The position numbers and the translations under genes were made by a program. From Modestobacter sp. (lineage in GTDB: Bacteria > Actinomycetota > Actinomycetes > Mycobacteriales > Geodermatophilaceae): DNA of 9,861 nucleotides. The stretch is taken from contig JAOPWO010000166.1 in NCBI GenBank assembly GCA_025965635.1, positions 1-9,861 of the forward strand. Reading direction: 5' to 3'. Each line of letters begins with the position of its first letter. Positions within the stretch are counted from its first letter, which is position 1. Under the pieces are notes generated by a model. The model was not told where the DNA came from. It worked only from the letters and a program-made list of their open reading frames with translations, and did no database searches. This document shows positions 6,822 to 9,861 of this stretch, piece by piece.

Positions 6822-6953
6822 TCAGTCGCAGACCCACCGGGCGCGGACGACGTCCCACCAGCAGTGCGCGGTGTGCCGGTGACGCGGCCGCTCGGGGCCG
6901 ACCGCCCGGTCGGCCGGGCCGGGAGCCGGGCGGGGGATCGACGTCGTCGTCAT
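6822..6953 (-). CDS. Small Trp/Cys-rich hypothetical protein (43 aa)
   Basis: This 43-codon ORF was found by reading the gap between the two large plus-strand genes; I cannot assign it a family. The N-terminal 27 residues are rich in Pro, Arg and Gly (MTTTSIPRPAPGPADRAVGP). The C-terminus is compact and unusual: HTAHCWWDVVRARWVCD, with C31 and C42 bracketing W32, W33 and W40. The ATG at 6953 has a strong SD, GAGGGGAG, 6 bases upstream. The gene is convergent with the regulator gene (7 bases between stops) and divergent from the glycosidase gene. There is no signal peptide or membrane segment. Two Cys could form a disulfide or bind a metal, and a modified-peptide precursor is another possibility, but no modifying enzyme lies in the window. 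The SD and distinctive C-terminus argue that it is real. Confidence 0.55.
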   Translation of the reverse strand: MTTTSIPRPAPGPADRAVGPERPRHRHTAHCWWDVVRARWVCD

Positions 6954-6959
6954 GGGGGA

Positions 6960-6967
6960 CTCCCCTC
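6960..6967 (-). promoter_or_regulatory. SD of the 43-aa ORF, inside a small hairpin
   Basis: GAGGGGAG on the minus strand lies 6 bases before the ATG at 6953. Its GGGG (6965-6962) can pair with CCCC (6958-6955) across an AGU triloop, so the SD could be partly masked in the mRNA. It is the main support for the small ORF being translated. Confidence 0.5.
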
Positions 6968-6998
6968 GGAGGGATGCAGCAACAGCGTGATCCCGCCC

Positions 6999-7020
6999 AT
7001 GGCTCTGTGTCGAGAGCCGT
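6999..7020. repeat. Inverted repeat GGCTCT-N6-AGAGCC
   Basis: Exact 6-base arms lie at 7001-7006 and 7013-7018, separated by GTGTCG. An outer G:T plus A:T pair could lengthen the RNA stem to 8. It lies midway between the small ORF and the glycosidase start and could be an operator or a leader hairpin. Chance is not excluded. Confidence 0.35.
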
Positions 7021-7096
7021 GATGCTCGTCCCCTTCTGCCCCAGGGAACCCTCACCTGCCACGCGTGACACCGTCCGGCAGCGGAGCCGTGGCATC

Positions 7097-9835
7097 GTGG
7101 AACGAGTGGCATCTCCGCACGACGACCCCCGCTCCGTACCGCTCGCACCGCCCGGTCCTCAGGACGCCACCGCTCCACGCAGCGCCGAACACGCCCGCCT
7201 CGCCGAGTCCAGCGGCATGGACGCACCCTGGCGGCTCTGGGGCCCCTACCTGGCCGGCCGGCAGTGGGGCACCGTCCGGGAGGACTACTCCGCTGGCGGC
7301 AACGCATGGGGGTCGTTCCCGTTCGACCACGCCACCGCCCGCGCCTACCGCTGGGGCGAGGACGGGCTGGGCGGCATCTGCGACCGCTACGGCTTCCTCA
7401 ACTTCTCCGTGGCCATGTGGAACGGCAAGGACCCGGTCCTGAAGGAGCGGCTGTTCGGCCTGACCAACGACGAGGGCAACCACGGCGAGGACGCCAAGGA
7501 GCACTGGTGGGCCATCGACGGCACGCCGACCCACTCCTGGATGCAGTGGCTCTACCGGTATCCGCAGGCGGAGTACCCCTACGCGACGCTGCGTGCGGAG
7601 AACGCCAGGCGCACCCGGCAGGAGCGTGAGTACGAGCTGTCCGACACCGGGGTGCTCGACGAGGACCGGTTCTTCGACGTCCAGATGACCTACGCCAAGG
7701 CCGGCCCGGACGACGTCTGCATCACCGTCTCGGCGACCAACCACGGCCCGGACCCCGCGCCGCTGCACCTGCTGCCGCAGGTCTGGTTCCGCAACACCTG
7801 GTCGTGGGGCGGGGACAAGCGGCAGGGCCGGCTGAGCCAGCTGCTCGCGCCCACGCTCACCGTGAACGGCGTGGAGGCGGTCGAGGCCGAGCACGGGTTC
7901 CTCGGCCGGTACGTGCTCGCCGCGGAGGGGGCGCCCGTCGTCCTGTGCTGCGACAACGAGACCGACGCCGTCGCGCTGTTCGGAGCCGAGAAGAACGAGA
8001 GCAGGTACCCCAAGGACGGCGTCAACCGCCGCGTCGTCCACGACGACACGTCGGGCATCAACCCCGCCGACTCCGGCACCAAGGCCGCGTTCTGGTACCG
8101 GTGGGACGCCGTCGCGCCCGGCGAGACGGTCACCGTCAAGCTGCGCCTGCGCCCGCCGCCGCCGACCGAGGGCATGTTCGGCGCGGAGTTCGACGCCGTC
8201 CTGGCCGACCGCAGGGACGAGGCCGACGACTTCTACGGCACGGTCATCCACCCCGGCCTGTCGGCCGACGACCGGCACGTGGCGCGCCGGGCGTACGCCG
8301 GGCTGCTGTGGACCAAGCAGCTGTACCGGTTCGACGTCGCGCAGTGGCTGGACGGCGACCCGGACTTCTCCACGCCGTCCGCCCGCAAGGGCACGGGGCA
8401 GCGCAACACCGCCTGGCGGCATCTGGCGCTGGCCGACATCATCTCGATGCCCGACGAGTGGGAGTACCCGTGGTTCGCCGCGTGGGACACCGCCTTCCAC
8501 ACCATCCCGCTGGCGCACGTCGACCCGGACTTCGCCAAGGAGCAGCTGCTGCTGATGTGCCGGGAGTGGGCGATGCACCCCATCGGCCAGCTGCCGGCCT
8601 ACGAGTGGGCGTTCGGCGACGTCAACCCGCCGGTGCACGCCTGGGCGGCGTGGCACGTGTACCGGATCGACGGGTACCGCGACCGGCAGTTCCTCATCCG
8701 GATCTTCACCAAGCTGCTGCTGAACTTCTCCTGGTGGGTGAACCGCAAGGACGCCGACGGGTCGAACGTGTTCGAGGGCGGCTTCCTCGGGATGGACAAC
8801 ATCGCGCTGTTCGACCGGTCCGCGCCGCTGCCCCCGGGGTTCCGGCTGGAGCAGTCCGACGCCACCAGCTGGATGGCGTTCTACTGCCAGCAGATGCTCA
8901 AGATCGCGCTGGAGCTGTCCCGGTTCGACCAGTCGTGGGACGGCACGGCGACCAAGTTCTTCGAGCACTTCCTGGCCATCGCCGAGGCGATGAACTCGTT
9001 CGGGTCGCACGGGGTGTCGCTGTGGGACTCCGACGACGGCTTCTTCTACGACGTCCTGGTGTCACCGGACGGCACGCCGGAACCGCTGCGGGTGCGCTCG
9101 ATGGTGGGTCTGCTGCCGATCCTGGGTGCGACCGAGATCCCCGGCTGGGTCACCCGGGAGGTGCCCGACGTCGCGGAGCGGGTGCGCTGGCTGCAGCGCC
9201 GGCGGCCGGAGCTGATGGGTCCGCTGCGCAGCCGGTCGGCGCCCGAGGGACGGAAGATCCTGCTCTCGCTGGTCGACCGGGAGCGGCTGGAGCGGATCCT
9301 CACCCGGATGTTCGACAGCGAGGAGTTCCTCTCGCCGTACGGGATCCGGTCGCTGTCGAAGTCGACCGGGACGGTGCTGGCCCGGGTCGGCGGGCGGGAC
9401 GCCTCGATCGAGTACGAGCCGGGGGAGTCCCAGACCGGGCTGTTCGGCGGGAACTCGAACTGGCGCGGGCCGGTGTGGTTCCCGGTCAACGTGCTGCTGG
9501 CGGACAAGCTGCGCACGCTCGGCCGGCACTACGGCGACTCGTTCACCATCGAGCTGCCCACCGGGTCGGGGAACCGCTGCACGCTGGTGGACGCCGCGGA
9601 CCTGATCGACAACTCGCTGACCAAGCTGTTCCGGCCGGTGGACGGCAAGCGCCCCGCCGACGGCGACCGGATCGAGTCCAGCGACTCGCCGCTGTGGCGC
9701 GAGCACCCGACGTTCAGCGAGTTCTTCGACGGCGACACCGGCGAGGGGCTGGGCGCCTCGCACCAGACCGGCTGGACAGCGCTGGTGGCGCACCTGCTCA
9801 ACCCGCGGCTGCCGCCGGACCCGCGCTGGGCGTGA
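7097..9835 (+). CDS. GH63/MGH1-like glycoside hydrolase (probable cytoplasmic glucosidase)
   Basis: A large protein (912 residues from the GTG at 7097) matches the actinobacterial 'glucosidase' family with a mannosylglycerate-hydrolase-like (alpha/alpha)6 barrel related to GH63. The N-terminal part carries the family signature PWRLWGPYLAGRQWGTVREDYS (about 44-65), LKERLFGLTNDEGNHGED, and a beta-rich domain to about 350. The barrel follows. AAWDTAFH contains D464, the likely general acid by analogy with GH63; NWRGPVW is at 788-794. SEFFDGDTGEGLGASHQTGW contains E875, the likely base. No signal peptide or membrane segment is seen. The start is uncertain: GTG 7097 has a CGGAG 10 bases upstream, GTG 7106 (909 aa) is close behind, and ATG 7217 (872 aa) would cut off EHARLAES, which I recall as conserved in relatives. 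The open frame continues to an ATG at 6974 that abuts GGAGGG with no spacer. Substrate is unknown; mannosylglycerate, glucosylglycerate or another alpha-glucoside are options. No functional link to the upstream operon is evident. Confidence 0.85.
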   Translation: MERVASPHDDPRSVPLAPPGPQDATAPRSAEHARLAESSGMDAPWRLWGPYLAGRQWGTVREDYSAGGNAWGSFPFDHATARAYRWGEDGLGGICDRYGFLNFSVAMWNGKDPVLKERLFGLTNDEGNHGEDAKEHWWAIDGTPTHSWMQWLYRYPQAEYPYATLRAENARRTRQEREYELSDTGVLDEDRFFDVQMTYAKAGPDDVCITVSATNHGPDPAPLHLLPQVWFRNTWSWGGDKRQGRLSQLLAPTLTVNGVEAVEAEHGFLGRYVLAAEGAPVVLCCDNETDAVALFGAEKNESRYPKDGVNRRVVHDDTSGINPADSGTKAAFWYRWDAVAPGETVTVKLRLRPPPPTEGMFGAEFDAVLADRRDEADDFYGTVIHPGLSADDRHVARRAYAGLLWTKQLYRFDVAQWLDGDPDFSTPSARKGTGQRNTAWRHLALADIISMPDEWEYPWFAAWDTAFHTIPLAHVDPDFAKEQLLLMCREWAMHPIGQLPAYEWAFGDVNPPVHAWAAWHVYRIDGYRDRQFLIRIFTKLLLNFSWWVNRKDADGSNVFEGGFLGMDNIALFDRSAPLPPGFRLEQSDATSWMAFYCQQMLKIALELSRFDQSWDGTATKFFEHFLAIAEAMNSFGSHGVSLWDSDDGFFYDVLVSPDGTPEPLRVRSMVGLLPILGATEIPGWVTREVPDVAERVRWLQRRRPELMGPLRSRSAPEGRKILLSLVDRERLERILTRMFDSEEFLSPYGIRSLSKSTGTVLARVGGRDASIEYEPGESQTGLFGGNSNWRGPVWFPVNVLLADKLRTLGRHYGDSFTIELPTGSGNRCTLVDAADLIDNSLTKLFRPVDGKRPADGDRIESSDSPLWREHPTFSEFFDGDTGEGLGASHQTGWTALVAHLLNPRLPPDPRWA

Positions 9836-9852
9836 GGCGCGCCGGCCGCGCC
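9836..9852 (+). terminator. GC-rich hairpin after the glycosidase gene
   Basis: GGCGCG (9836-9841) and CGCGCC (9847-9852) are perfect complements around a 5-base loop CCGGC, starting at the base after the TGA. There is no U-tract (CTGCTCACA follows), as in many actinomycete hairpin terminators. In such GC-rich DNA a 6-base stem can arise by chance. Confidence 0.4.
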
Positions 9853-9861
9853 CTGCTCACA

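Larger units (their letters stand above)
6954..7096. promoter_or_regulatory. Divergent intergenic region between small ORF and glycosidase gene
   Basis: These 143 bases should carry the promoters of the minus-strand small ORF and the plus-strand glycosidase gene. Base composition is less GC-rich than in the genes around it. It contains two overlapping short palindromes (GGGGA-C-TCCCC at 6955-6965 and CCCTC-G-GAGGG at 6963-6973) and a longer inverted repeat at 6999-7020. No clear -10/-35 element was found. Confidence 0.5.

Noticed and set aside
6818..6829. GCGA-TCAG-TCGC as a terminator between the convergent regulator and small ORF.
   Set aside because: It has only four pairs and no U-tract on either strand; too weak to call.
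6822..6953. The small ORF as a Trp or Cys attenuation leader peptide.
   Set aside because: No gene lies downstream of it on the minus strand; it runs into the 3' end of the convergent regulator gene, so there is nothing to attenuate.
6974..7096. Starting the glycosidase at the ATG at 6974 or 7022.
   Set aside because: The extra N-terminal residues look non-coding, GGAGGG abuts the 6974 ATG with no spacer, and the family N-terminus is reached from later GTG starts.
7065..7098. GTGACA with a downstream CATCGT as a promoter for the glycosidase gene.
   Set aside because: The spacer is about 22 bases and the -10 match is poor.
1..9861. CRISPR array, insertion sequence, attachment site, tRNA or other RNA gene.
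   Set aside because: No repeated spacer structure, transposase, terminal repeats or cloverleaf-like sequence was seen, and composition is uniform throughout.

Overview
The window comes from a very GC-rich genome. Codon third positions are almost always G or C, and genes are packed with 4-base start/stop overlaps and GTG as well as ATG starts. This points to a high-GC actinomycete, with Geodermatophilaceae-like genera a reasonable guess (inference from style only). There is no sign of a mobile element, CRISPR array, tRNA or rRNA.

Left half (34-5163, minus strand): a tight four-gene operon read right to left. It encodes the FAD subunit, the 2x[2Fe-2S] subunit and the molybdopterin (Mo) subunit of a xanthine dehydrogenase/CO dehydrogenase-family hydroxylase, followed by an ATZ/TRZ-type amidohydrolase. 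All three junctions are 4-base overlaps (GTGA, ATGA, ATGA), each with its own Shine-Dalgarno (SD) sequence. The Mo subunit lacks the active-site Cys of true CO dehydrogenase and carries the loop AVYRGAGHPQ. Genes 34-1434 and 1431-3791 together look like a 'hydroxylate, then deaminate or hydrolyse' module for a nitrogen-containing ring compound. The substrate cannot be read from the sequence.

A 154-base divergent intergenic region (5164-5317) separates this operon from a PucR-family regulator (5318-6814, plus strand). It holds a perfect 17-bp inverted repeat, CTGGAC-N5-GTCCAG, and several further GGAC/GTCC half-sites. The natural model is that the regulator senses the substrate or nitrogen state and controls the operon, itself, or both.

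Right half: a 43-codon minus-strand ORF (6822-6953), with a good SD and a Trp/Cys-rich C-terminus, lies convergent to the regulator gene. Across a 143-base gap (6954-7096) is a large plus-strand gene (about 7097-9835) for a GH63/mannosylglycerate-hydrolase-like (MGH1-like) (alpha/alpha)6-barrel glycosidase. It is followed directly by a GC-rich hairpin. This part looks functionally separate from the hydroxylase operon.

Most of the window is recognisable actinobacterial metabolism. The points most worth following up are the unassigned Mo-hydroxylase plus amidohydrolase pathway with its unusual active-site loop, the palindromic operator candidate, and the Trp/Cys-rich small ORF.
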